From: Sphingomonas parapaucimobilis NBRC 15100
Lineage (GTDB): Bacteria > Pseudomonadota > Alphaproteobacteria > Sphingomonadales > Sphingomonadaceae
Assembly (NCBI RefSeq): GCF_000787715.1
Contig: NZ_BBPI01000035.1
Coordinates: 62,001 to 126,000, forward strand
Length of the DNA: 64,000 nt
Direction: 5' to 3'
The notes beneath the pieces were generated by a model. It saw only the letters and a list, made by a program, of their open reading frames with translations. It was not told the origin of the DNA and searched no databases. Positions 1 to 7,198 of this stretch are shown here, one piece after another; the stretch's first letter is position 1; each line of letters opens with the position of its first letter. The position numbers and the translations under genes were made by a program.

Positions 1-660
1 GACGCCCAGCCATGCCAGCCGCTTGACCAGCCGCCAGTCGATCGAAAAGCCCCGCCGCCGCGCAAAAATTCCCTGCCGCAGGTCGAGCGCGGGCACCGCC
101 GCCACCGCGCCCAGCGCGGCCGCGACCGCCGCATCATCCAGATCGTCGAGCGGCGCGTCACCCGTGACGATCTCGGTCAAGCCCGGCTCGTCGGCAAAGC
201 CCGACGCGCGCCCGCGGACCACGCCCTGCCCGGCCAAATGCCCACGCACATACCCCTCGTCAGGACGCGGCAGCAGCAGCGGTGCGGGCACGACGGCGAC
301 CGGATCGACCCCCGCCGCGCCCAGCCGCGCCAGCCATCCCGCCATCGCCCCGCGATTGACGATGCCGATCGGGCGGCTGCCTGCCTCGTCCTCCCCGACC
401 GCGACGTGCAGTTCGTCCATCGGCGCGGCGCTCACCTCGGCGGCGAGCAGGCGCGCCGCGGCGGCGGCCTGGGCGGTCGAGCGGGCGGGAATCTCGGCCC
501 AGTGCAACGACACCGCATCGGCGGGCGCGACGGCGATGATCTCGCCATCACCCTGCGGCAGGCCGTCTCCGGCGGCGGCGACGCGCTCGTCCTCGATCCG
601 CATCCAGCGATAATCGCCGCCATCCCCCGGCGGCAGGAACAGGAGGTTGGTCGCACTCAT
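1..660 (-). CDS. gspL: Type II secretion protein GspL, N-terminal part (cut by window edge)
   Basis: Translating the minus strand from the ATG at 660-658 gives an open frame to the window edge, 220 codons. GspL is the inner-membrane platform protein whose cytoplasmic actin-like domain recruits the GspE ATPase. The visible part is that cytoplasmic domain; it ends in RRRGFSIDWRLVKRLAWLGV, the usual basic stretch leading into the single membrane helix, which lies off the window. The start overlaps the gspK stop (TGATG), so the genes are translationally coupled. The identification rests on its place after gspK plus the domain layout; the sequence of this domain is poorly conserved in the family. 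Confidence 0.8.
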   Translation of the reverse strand, partial: MSATNLLFLPPGDGGDYRWMRIEDERVAAAGDGLPQGDGEIIAVAPADAVSLHWAEIPARSTAQAAAAARLLAAEVSAAPMDELHVAVGEDEAGSRPIGIVNRGAMAGWLARLGAAGVDPVAVVPAPLLLPRPDEGYVRGHLAGQGVVRGRASGFADEPGLTEIVTGDAPLDDLDDAAVAAALGAVAAVPALDLRQGIFARRRGFSIDWRLVKRLAWLGV

Positions 661-1649
661 CACTCTTCCCCCCAAATCCGTGCCACCAGGCGCGGCGGCT
701 GTCGCGTGGCGTCGACCAGCGCGCGCTCCTGCACCGTCACGCTGCCCAGACCGACATCGATACGCAAGTTGAACCAGCGCGTCGTCACCGCCACGCCGCC
801 GCCCCCGCTCGCCCCCGGTATCTGCGCCCAGAAGGCACCGGCGTCGGCATAGCCTTGCGGCGGGCGGCGCAAAAGGGCCTGGGCGATGGCGGGGGGCGAA
901 ATCGTATCGACCTGCGCCATGGCGACCAGGGGCGCCTGTTCGGGGGCCAGCGTGTTGATGTTGACGCTCGTCGGCTTCGCCTCGGGCAAGGTGCAGAGCC
1001 AGGGGCGAAGCTGGGCATAAAGCTCGGGTGTGACGCCGCTGACCATGCGCAGCTCGCTGACATCCGCCATCATCGCGCCGCCGGTCCGATAGGACGGATC
1101 GCGCGCCAGATAGATGGGGTCCTCCGCGCCGCCCCCTTGCGGGTTCTGGTCGCTGTCGATCCAGTCGGACGCGGCGGTCGCGACCTGCTGCGCGACCTGG
1201 CCGGGCACGTTCAGCAGCCGCATCAGCTTGGCGAAATGCGCGACCTCGACCGCATTGCCGACCAGCATGCCGGGCTGGCCGGGCAGGTCCTGCACCAGGC
1301 CGTTGAGGTTGAAGCAATTGCCCCCGTCCGTCACCCGCGCGACCGCGCTGCCCCCGCCCGCGATATCGCCCAACGGCAATGCGAAGGGCCGGTCACTCCA
1401 TCCGCCGAGCAGCGACACCTTGCCCTGGGCGCGTTCCAGCAGGTCGCCGATGCGGATGATCGCCAGCGCCTCGGCCGCATAGGCGAAACCGCGCGCCTGC
1501 TCGATCGCGACCGCATTGCCGCCCAGCCGGGTCGACAGGCGCAGCTTTTCCAGCGCGGTGGCGGCCAGCACCGCGATCACGGCAACCAGGATCAGGACGG
1601 TCAGCAGCGCGGCCCCGCGCTCGCCCGCTGGCGGCAGCGGTCTAGCCAT
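660..1649 (-). CDS. gspK: Type II secretion minor pseudopilin GspK
   Basis: Encodes 329 residues. GspK caps the pseudopilus together with GspI and GspJ. A short leader (MARPLPPAGERG) is followed by a hydrophobic segment AALLTVLILVAVIAVLA; the cleaved residue would be G12. Position 5 of the mature protein is Thr rather than Glu, which is normal for GspK and fits a tip pseudopilin. The large globular domain (residues 40-329) matches the family size, well above the 140-200 residues of the other pseudopilins. The start lies inside the end of gspJ (8-base overlap) and the stop overlaps gspL. The prepilin peptidase gspO is not in the window. Confidence 0.92.
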   Translation of the reverse strand: MARPLPPAGERGAALLTVLILVAVIAVLAATALEKLRLSTRLGGNAVAIEQARGFAYAAEALAIIRIGDLLERAQGKVSLLGGWSDRPFALPLGDIAGGGSAVARVTDGGNCFNLNGLVQDLPGQPGMLVGNAVEVAHFAKLMRLLNVPGQVAQQVATAASDWIDSDQNPQGGGAEDPIYLARDPSYRTGGAMMADVSELRMVSGVTPELYAQLRPWLCTLPEAKPTSVNINTLAPEQAPLVAMAQVDTISPPAIAQALLRRPPQGYADAGAFWAQIPGASGGGGVAVTTRWFNLRIDVGLGSVTVQERALVDATRQPPRLVARIWGEE

Positions 1650-2409
1650 TGGGTGTCGGCGTCGGGCTGGGAGACGGACCGGGCTGGGGCATCACGGCCG
1701 TACCGACATAGCCGGTGCCGACCAGGAACAGCTGGCGATAGATCATGCCGTCGTCACGCACGATCGTGACCTCGGCCGCCTGCGGCAGGGCGACGCCCGG
1801 CTGCCCCTGCCACTGGTCGAGCCACGCGCCGTTGAAGCGGTAACGCAGATGCAACTCGCGCACATGCTCCATCAGCGCGGCAGGCTCCATCGGCGCGGCT
1901 CCGTCGAGCAGCGGCCAGGCGACCCGCTCCAGCACGTTGCCGTTCAGGCGATAGGCGACCTTCTGCACCGAAGGCCGCGCCGCATTGTCGAGATTGCTCC
2001 AGCCGCCCCGCACCAGCCGCATCGCGTCCGGCCCGGCGACCATGGCGGGGGTCAGGACGCCGCCCTCGTCGCGCGTCGGCCGGTCGACCGCCTGCGCCAG
2101 ATCGGCCGACAGGATCGCGGTCGTGCGGCTGACCGCCGCCATCGCGTCGAGCTTCTGCCCCGTCACCCCCTGCGCCCGGACGCTGAGCGACAGGATCGCC
2201 ACGGCAGCGGCGGCCAGCATCGCGAAGATGAGCAGCGCCACCATGACCTCGACCAGGGTGAAGCCCTGTTCCCCCGTTCCCCCGCGCAGGTGGGGGTCCG
2301 GTTCTCGCTCCGTTGGCAATCTGTGGCTCGATTGGCCCGCCCGACCGACAGCGGAAGGAACCGGACCCCCGCCTGCGCGGGGGAACAGATGGGTCGACAC
2401 GCCCGTCAC
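1642..2409 (-). CDS. gspJ: Type II secretion minor pseudopilin GspJ with an enlarged leader
   Basis: I choose the GTG at 2409-2407, which overlaps the gspI stop as GTGA like its neighbours, giving 255 residues. The prepilin site is G49|FTLVEVMVALLIF, with Glu at mature position 5. The leader is therefore about 49 residues instead of the usual 6-25, because a palindromic repeat (2276-2386) lies in frame inside it. The only later in-frame start I see is a TTG at about residue 31 without a ribosome site. Mature GspJ (about 206 residues) has normal family length and forms the pseudopilus tip with GspI and GspK. An upstream in-frame extension to 2553 is open but overlaps gspI and is not credible. 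Confidence 0.88.
   Translation of the reverse strand: MTGVSTHLFPRAGGGPVPSAVGRAGQSSHRLPTEREPDPHLRGGTGEQGFTLVEVMVALLIFAMLAAAAVAILSLSVRAQGVTGQKLDAMAAVSRTTAILSADLAQAVDRPTRDEGGVLTPAMVAGPDAMRLVRGGWSNLDNAARPSVQKVAYRLNGNVLERVAWPLLDGAAPMEPAALMEHVRELHLRYRFNGAWLDQWQGQPGVALPQAAEVTIVRDDGMIYRQLFLVGTGYVGTAVMPQPGPSPSPTPTPNG
2276..2386. repeat. Palindromic repeat pair inside the gspJ leader
   Basis: Two 29-base arms (2276-2304 and 2358-2386) are inverted copies of each other with one mismatch; each arm also contains its own short palindrome around CCCCCGC...GCGGGGG. The 53-base spacer reads through. The element is translated as part of the GspJ leader. The same CCCCGC-type unit recurs at 5229-5250 and 5545-5566. 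Confidence 0.85.
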
Positions 2410-2927
2410 GACACCGACACCCCGACCGGCGGCGCGGCCATGGGCGGGCGGACCATCGTCATCCGCCCGACGACGCGGCCCCCCGGATTCGTCACCGCCA
2501 CGTCGATCCGCACGACCCGCGCATCGCCCGTGCCGCTGACGATCCGCGTCCATTTCCAGCTGCGCCCGCCATTCACCTCCGCGCCCGTCGTCCGGCCCAG
2601 CGCGGGCGCCTGCGGGTCGGTGACGGCCGAAACGGCGATGTTGCGCGCGACCATCTGCGCCACCACGGTCTCGTCCAGGGTCGAGGCCCCCCGGATCGTC
2701 GCACTCTCCAGCCGCACCAGCGCCATCGCCGCCAGGCTGAACACCGCCAGCGCGACCATGATCTCGATCAGGGTGAAGCCATCCTCCCCGGCACGGGGAG
2801 GGGGACCATCCGCAGGATGGTGGAGGGGGATCGCCGCAAGGGTCGACTCATGAGGAAGCCCCCCTCCGTCAGCGCTTTGCGCTGCCACCTCCCCGTGCCG
2901 GGGAGGATAAAAATGCCCCTTACCCAT
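2406..2927 (-). CDS. gspI: Type II secretion minor pseudopilin GspI with an enlarged leader
   Basis: From the ATG at 2927-2925 the product is 173 residues; a GTG at 2933 would add two. Either start overlaps the end of gspH. The prepilin site is G50|FTLIEIMVALAVF, with Glu at mature position 5, and the mature part (about 123 residues) is normal for GspI, which nucleates the pseudopilus tip with GspJ and GspK. The 50-residue leader is far longer than usual and is mostly encoded by a palindromic repeat (2781-2908). I found no in-frame ATG, GTG or TTG between the repeat and the cleavage site, so the repeat must be translated if the protein is made. Confidence 0.88.
   Translation of the reverse strand: MGKGHFYPPRHGEVAAQSADGGGLPHESTLAAIPLHHPADGPPPRAGEDGFTLIEIMVALAVFSLAAMALVRLESATIRGASTLDETVVAQMVARNIAVSAVTDPQAPALGRTTGAEVNGGRSWKWTRIVSGTGDARVVRIDVAVTNPGGRVVGRMTMVRPPMAAPPVGVSVS
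2781..2908. repeat. Palindromic repeat inside the gspI leader
   Basis: Perfect 21-base inverted arms (2781-2801 and 2888-2908), built around CCTCCCCGGCACGGGGAGG, enclose an 86-base centre with further short inverted pieces. It begins only 10 bases upstream of the codons for the cleavage site of GspI and ends just before the gspH stop. Confidence 0.85.
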
Positions 2928-3510
2928 CGACACGCACCGTGCCGTCCGCGCCGATCCGCACGATGCTGCTCGCTCGCTCCCGCGTCAGGCGCAGTTCGAC
3001 CGGGCGGTCCGCCAGCCCCGTCACGTCGAAGGTGATCCGCACCCGGCCGCTGGCATCGGGAATCACCGCCTGGGTGCCGTCTTCCCACTGGGCGACGCGC
3101 AGGGGCTTGGCGGTCATCGGGCTCCAAGCGCCGTTCGCCCGCCGGTCGAAACCATAACCGCCGCGCGTGACCCATATGCTGACCGGCGACGCCTCGACCA
3201 CCGCCACGTCATGCGCGGCGCGGACGCGGGCGGCGAACTTCAACGCCTCGTCGGTGACGCGGCCCCGCCGGTCGGGCAGCGACAGCACCGCCACCGCCGA
3301 GGCCAGGCCGATCACGGTGATGACGATCATCAGTTCGACCAGGGTGAAGCCGTTGGCCCATGCACGTCGACTTCGCTCATTGCGAACGGAGGTCGGGACC
3401 AGACCTCCACCCCCGTTCAGCCTGAGCGAAGTCGAAGGCCACGTTCCGCGCCCTCCACGCAGGCCGCGCCCGCCACCGTCACCGGCATCCAGGCGGGCAG
3501 CCCGCGTCAC
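2920..3510 (-). CDS. gspH: Type II secretion minor pseudopilin GspH with an enlarged leader
   Basis: The GTG at 3510-3508 overlaps the gspG stop as GTGA, giving 196 residues. The cleavage site is G54|FTLVELMIVITVIGLA, with Glu at mature position 5; the mature 142 residues match GspH, which joins the major pseudopilin shaft to the tip complex. The 54-residue leader contains the translated form of a repeat (3365-3438), recognisable as TSLRLNGGGG and VRNERSRRA. No ATG, GTG or TTG in frame lies between the repeat and the cleavage site, so an internal start is unlikely. Confidence 0.88.
   Translation of the reverse strand: MTRAARLDAGDGGGRGLRGGRGTWPSTSLRLNGGGGLVPTSVRNERSRRAWANGFTLVELMIVITVIGLASAVAVLSLPDRRGRVTDEALKFAARVRAAHDVAVVEASPVSIWVTRGGYGFDRRANGAWSPMTAKPLRVAQWEDGTQAVIPDASGRVRITFDVTGLADRPVELRLTRERASSIVRIGADGTVRVDG
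3365..3438. repeat. Inverted repeat of the CTTCGACTTCGCTCA family inside the gspH leader
   Basis: Arms at 3365-3389 and 3413-3438 share the core TCGACTTCGCTCA and GAACGG in inverted order; an inner palindrome GGAGGTC/GACCTCC (3388-3408) forms the loop. The same family occurs between genes at 10407-10498, 27364-27446 and 29854-29990. Confidence 0.85.
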
Positions 3511-3983
3511 TTATCCCAGTTGCCGATATCCGCATTGACCCCTTCGCCGCCTTCCTTGCCGTCGGCGCCATAGGTCCAGATATCCGCCTCGCCATGCTGG
3601 CCGGGCGAGGCATAGAGATAGGGGCGGCCCCAGGGATCGTCGGGCAGCTTCTTCAGATAGCCGCCCTTCTGATAACGCGACGGATCGGCCAGCCCGGCGG
3701 GCATCGACACCAGCGCGGGCAGCCCCTGCGCCGTGGTCGGGAAGGTCAGGTTCTGGAGCTTGTACATCTCCAGCCCCGTCTCGATGTTCGAGATGTCGGC
3801 CTTGGCCTTCTGGATCTTGGCGGTGTCGCCCGACGGCAGCACGTTCAGCGCCACGATCGTCGCCAGCAGGCCGATGATGACGATGACAACCATCAGCTCG
3901 ACCAGGGTAAAGCCGTTCGCCGGACGCTTGCGGCGGATCCGCCGGGGATTGGGGGTACGCATGAACATGTCCTCTCGACTCAT
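3507..3983 (-). CDS. gspG: Type II secretion major pseudopilin GspG
   Basis: Encodes 158 residues. GspG polymerises into the pseudopilus shaft that pushes substrates through the secretin. The leader of 24 residues (basic, RRIRRKRPANG) precedes G|FTLVELMVVIVIIGLLA, with Glu at mature position 5. The conserved C-terminal block DPWGRPYLYASPG and the following acidic region (DIWTYGADGKEGG) carry the calcium-binding loop typical of GspG. The start overlaps the gspF stop (ATGA). A start at the internal Met 6 or Met 8, preceded by GAGAGGA, is also possible and would shorten only the leader. This is the one classical pseudopilin here with an ordinary leader. Confidence 0.95.
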   Translation of the reverse strand: MSREDMFMRTPNPRRIRRKRPANGFTLVELMVVIVIIGLLATIVALNVLPSGDTAKIQKAKADISNIETGLEMYKLQNLTFPTTAQGLPALVSMPAGLADPSRYQKGGYLKKLPDDPWGRPYLYASPGQHGEADIWTYGADGKEGGEGVNADIGNWDK

Positions 3984-5203
3984 TGTCCCGCCAGCGTGTT
4001 GAGCTGGAGGATCGGCAGCAGGATGGATAGCACGATGGTGGCGACCACGCCGCCCATTACGACGATGATCGCCGGCTCCAGCAGCGACAAAGCGGTGGCG
4101 GTGAAGCGGTCGAATTCGCGCTCCAGATAATCGGCGGCGCGCTCCAGCATCTCGTCCAGCCGCCCCGCCGCCTCGCCGCTGGCGGCCAGATAGGTGAGCA
4201 AGGGCGGGAACACCCCGGCGCGCCGCATCGCGGCGGACAGGCTGCCGCCGCCCCGGATCGCATCGACGATCGCGTCGGACGCCACGCGCAACCGGCGGTT
4301 ATGGATGGTCCCGGCGGTCAACGTCAGCCCTTCGAGAAGCGGCAACCGGCTCGCCACCATCGTCCCCAGCGTGCGCGCCATCCGCGCCGCGTGCAGGTCG
4401 CGCAACAACCGGCCGAGCAGCGGCAGCTTCAGCAGCCAGCTGTCGAAGGACAGCCGGATCGACGGCACCTTCAGCGCGCGCCAGAACCCGACGCCGCCGA
4501 GCACGACGATCCCCGCCATCAGCCACCACCAACCGACCAGCAGGTCCGATACGGTGATGACCATGCGCGTCAGGAAGGGCAGCTCCTGTCCGACCGTATC
4601 GAACTGTTCGACCACCTGCGGCACGACGAACATCATCAGCGCGGTGACGACGCCCATCGCCACGACTGCGAGGATCGTCGGATAGGCGAGCGCGGTGATC
4701 AGCTTGCCGCGAATCTCCGCCTGCCGTTCGAGCAATGCGGCGAGCCGTTCGAGGATGGTCGGCAGCGTGCCCGAACTCTCCCCCGCCGCGACCATCGCGC
4801 GGTACAGGGGCGGGAAGCTCTTGGGCTCGCGCGCCATCGCATCGGCCAGGCGACGCCCTTCGGTGACGCCCTGATGCACGGTCGCGACGATGGCGCGCAC
4901 CCGCTCCTGCTCGGTCTGGCGGGTAATCGTGCGAAGGCTTTCCTCCAGCGGCGAGACGCGGTTGAGCGTGGCGAGCTGGCGGGTGAAGAGCGTCAGCTGC
5001 TTGACCGACATGCGCGCGCGGCCGAGCTTCAGTCCGAACAGCGGCCGCCGCTCGGCGGTGTCGCCGCTACCGGGCTTGACCGACACGACATAAAGCCGCT
5101 GCTTCTCCAGCGCGGCGCGGGCGGCGTCGGCGGTTTCGGCCGGGATAAAGCCCCGCTTCTCCGTGCCCCGGGTGTCGATCGCGACATAGTCGAACCCGGC
5201 CAT
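3980..5203 (-). CDS. gspF: Type II secretion inner-membrane platform protein GspF
   Basis: Start at the ATG 5203-5201 (MAGFDYVAIDTRG), preceded by GGAGG about eight bases upstream, gives 407 residues, the normal length. GspF is the polytopic platform protein that couples GspE to pseudopilus assembly. Two T2SSF domains are visible (about residues 70-195 and 275-395), each followed by hydrophobic segments, the last near VVMGGVVATIVLSILLPIL. The frame stays open upstream to 5380, but that part is repeat DNA (5228-5568) and is not believed to be coding. The stop overlaps gspG. Confidence 0.94.
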   Translation of the reverse strand: MAGFDYVAIDTRGTEKRGFIPAETADAARAALEKQRLYVVSVKPGSGDTAERRPLFGLKLGRARMSVKQLTLFTRQLATLNRVSPLEESLRTITRQTEQERVRAIVATVHQGVTEGRRLADAMAREPKSFPPLYRAMVAAGESSGTLPTILERLAALLERQAEIRGKLITALAYPTILAVVAMGVVTALMMFVVPQVVEQFDTVGQELPFLTRMVITVSDLLVGWWWLMAGIVVLGGVGFWRALKVPSIRLSFDSWLLKLPLLGRLLRDLHAARMARTLGTMVASRLPLLEGLTLTAGTIHNRRLRVASDAIVDAIRGGGSLSAAMRRAGVFPPLLTYLAASGEAAGRLDEMLERAADYLEREFDRFTATALSLLEPAIIVVMGGVVATIVLSILLPILQLNTLAGQ

Positions 5204-5227
5204 GTCAGTGCACCTCCACTCTGCCGC

Positions 5228-5568
5228 GTTCCCCCACGAAGGCGGAGGGCCAGTTGCCTTGCGGCATGCCGGATCGCCCTTCCAGCTCACGCGGAGACGC
5301 GGAGACGCGGAGAAGAAGGGGATGTTCGCGCAGAGGCGCGGGGGACGCAGAGGTGTCTCGTGCGCGGCAGCGCACGACATCTATAACCGACAGAGGCAAG
5401 AGGGCCGCTGGCGCGGCGGGTACGCCATCTCTGCGTCCTCCGCGGCTCTGCGTGAACTCATTTTCTCTCCGCGTCTCCGCGTCTCCGCGCGAACCCATGC
5501 CATAATGACCGACAGCGTCCAGCGTGATACGGCAAAGGCACTGGCCCCCCGCCTTCGCGGGGGAACGG
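5228..5568. repeat. Nested inverted-repeat element between gspE and gspF
   Basis: This fills nearly all of the 390 bases between gspE and gspF. Outer arms (about 5229-5258 and 5538-5568) carry CCCCCGCCTTCG-type palindromes. Inside them, arms of about 65 bases (5289-5354 and 5428-5491) are imperfect inverted copies, each holding CGCGGAGACGCGGAGACGCG in one orientation. The centre has a hairpin TCGTGCGC...GCGCACGA near 5357-5376. No open frame of coding character was seen. The transcript could fold into one long stem. Confidence 0.75.
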
Positions 5569-5593
5569 GGGATGATGAGCGTGCGCACCTCCC

Positions 5594-7198
5594 TTACCCC
5601 GCGTCGGAGTCGCGGCGGGATACGCGGATGGCTTCCTCCGCCGTGGTCATGCCGTCCAGCACCAGCGCCCGCGCCACGGCGGCCAGCGGCTGTTGCCGGG
5701 CAAAGGCGTGCGCCGCGATCGCCTGTTCGTCGCCGCCTTCGTTGATCAGCCGCCGGATGGTATCGTCGACGCGCACCGCTTCATAGACGCCGGTCCGGCC
5801 CTTATAACCGCTGCCGTTGCATTGCGGACAGCCGACCGCCTCATACACCGTGGCATGGGCGTCGATGCCGAGTAGCGGCGCGACCGTGTTCCTGGCCTCG
5901 ACCGGCCGCCTGCATACCGGGCACAGCCGCCGCACCAGCCGCTGGGCGATCACGGCACGCAAGGTGGAGGCGAGCAGAAACGGCTCGACCTTCATGTCCC
6001 GCATCCGGGTGATCGCGCCGACCGCATCGTTGGTGTGGACCGTCGACAGCACGAGGTGTCCGGTCAGCGAGGCCTGCACCGCGATCTCGGCGGTCTCGCG
6101 GTCGCGGATTTCGCCGACCATCACCACGTCCGGGTCCTGGCGCAGGATCGCGCGCAAACCCGCCGCGAAGGTCAACCCGACCTTCGCATTCACCTGGGTC
6201 TGGCCCACACCCTCGACCGCATATTCGACCGGGTCCTCGACGGTCAGGATATTGCGGCTGCCGTCGTTGAGCAGGCGCAAGGCCGCATAGAGGCTGGTCG
6301 TCTTGCCCGAGCCGGTCGGGCCGGTGACGAGGATGATGCCGTTGGGCTCGCTCAACGCCTCGCGCAGCAGCGCGTACATGGCCGGGTTCATGCCCAGCGC
6401 GTCGAGGTCGATACCCGCATTCTCCTTGTCGAGGATACGCAGCACCACGCGCTCCCCGGCCCGGCTGGGCAGCGTCGAGACACGCACGTCGAGCAGCTTG
6501 CCGCCCAGGGTCAGCGCCATGCGCCCGTCCTGCGGCACGCGCCGCTCGGCGATGTCGAGCCGGGCCATGACCTTGATGCGGCTGACCACCACCGGCGCGA
6601 CATGCGGCGGCATCCTGAGCGTCTCGCGCAGCACGCCGTCGATGCGCATCCGCACGACGAGGCCGGTCTCGTACGGCTCGATATGGATGTCCGACACGCC
6701 GTTGCGCGCGGCGTCGGCGATGATGCCGTTGATGAGCCGGATGGCGGGCGCGTCGTCGGCGGTGTCGAGCAGGTCCTCGGCGGTCGGGATACCGTCGGCC
6801 AGCATGTCCAGCTCGTCGCCCATGCCCACCGCCGCGATCGCGGTCGCCTGTCCGTCCATCGCATAGGCGTCGGACAACAGCCGGTCGAAGGCGGGGCCTT
6901 CCACCCGCGCGATGGCGAAGGGGCGACCGATATGACGGCGCAGCTCGATCAGCGCGCGCGGGTCGGCGCCTTCGCGCAGGGCAATGGTCAGCGGGTCGGC
7001 GGTGTGGACGACCGTGCCGAACTTACGCGCAAAGGCATAAGGGATGGTCAGCGGGGCGACCAGCTCCAGCGCTTCGTCGGGCGTGGGGAGCGGGAGCGCG
7101 GGTGGCCCTCCCCCATCCCCTCCCGCCTGCGGGAGGGGCGTGCCCAGTGGCAAAGGAACGGTGTCCCCCGTGGTGATAGGCTGCTCGTCGTCAGTCAC
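5594..7198 (-). CDS. gspE: Type II secretion ATPase GspE
   Basis: Encodes 534 residues from a GTG overlapping the gspD stop by eight bases. GspE is the cytoplasmic hexameric ATPase that powers pseudopilus growth. It shows the N1E-like domain (about 45-125), the Walker A motif GPTGSGKTT (293-301), the Asp box in LTVEDPVEY, and the tetracysteine zinc motif CPVC...CPQC (about 435-470). Residues 18-35 (LGTPLPQAGGDGGGPP) are the translation of a palindromic repeat, 7106-7140, found elsewhere between genes; it lies in the flexible segment before the first folded domain. The gap to gspF holds a large repeat. Confidence 0.95.
   Translation of the reverse strand: MTDDEQPITTGDTVPLPLGTPLPQAGGDGGGPPALPLPTPDEALELVAPLTIPYAFARKFGTVVHTADPLTIALREGADPRALIELRRHIGRPFAIARVEGPAFDRLLSDAYAMDGQATAIAAVGMGDELDMLADGIPTAEDLLDTADDAPAIRLINGIIADAARNGVSDIHIEPYETGLVVRMRIDGVLRETLRMPPHVAPVVVSRIKVMARLDIAERRVPQDGRMALTLGGKLLDVRVSTLPSRAGERVVLRILDKENAGIDLDALGMNPAMYALLREALSEPNGIILVTGPTGSGKTTSLYAALRLLNDGSRNILTVEDPVEYAVEGVGQTQVNAKVGLTFAAGLRAILRQDPDVVMVGEIRDRETAEIAVQASLTGHLVLSTVHTNDAVGAITRMRDMKVEPFLLASTLRAVIAQRLVRRLCPVCRRPVEARNTVAPLLGIDAHATVYEAVGCPQCNGSGYKGRTGVYEAVRVDDTIRRLINEGGDEQAIAAHAFARQQPLAAVARALVLDGMTTAEEAIRVSRRDSDAG
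7106..7140. repeat. CCCTCCCGC/GCGGGAGGG palindrome inside the gspE 5' coding region
   Basis: The block CCCTCCCCCATCCCC followed by CTCCCGCCTGCGGGAG is the same unit seen in pairs at 21601-21710 and 34904-35008, both between genes. Here it is a single copy read in frame by gspE. Confidence 0.8.
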
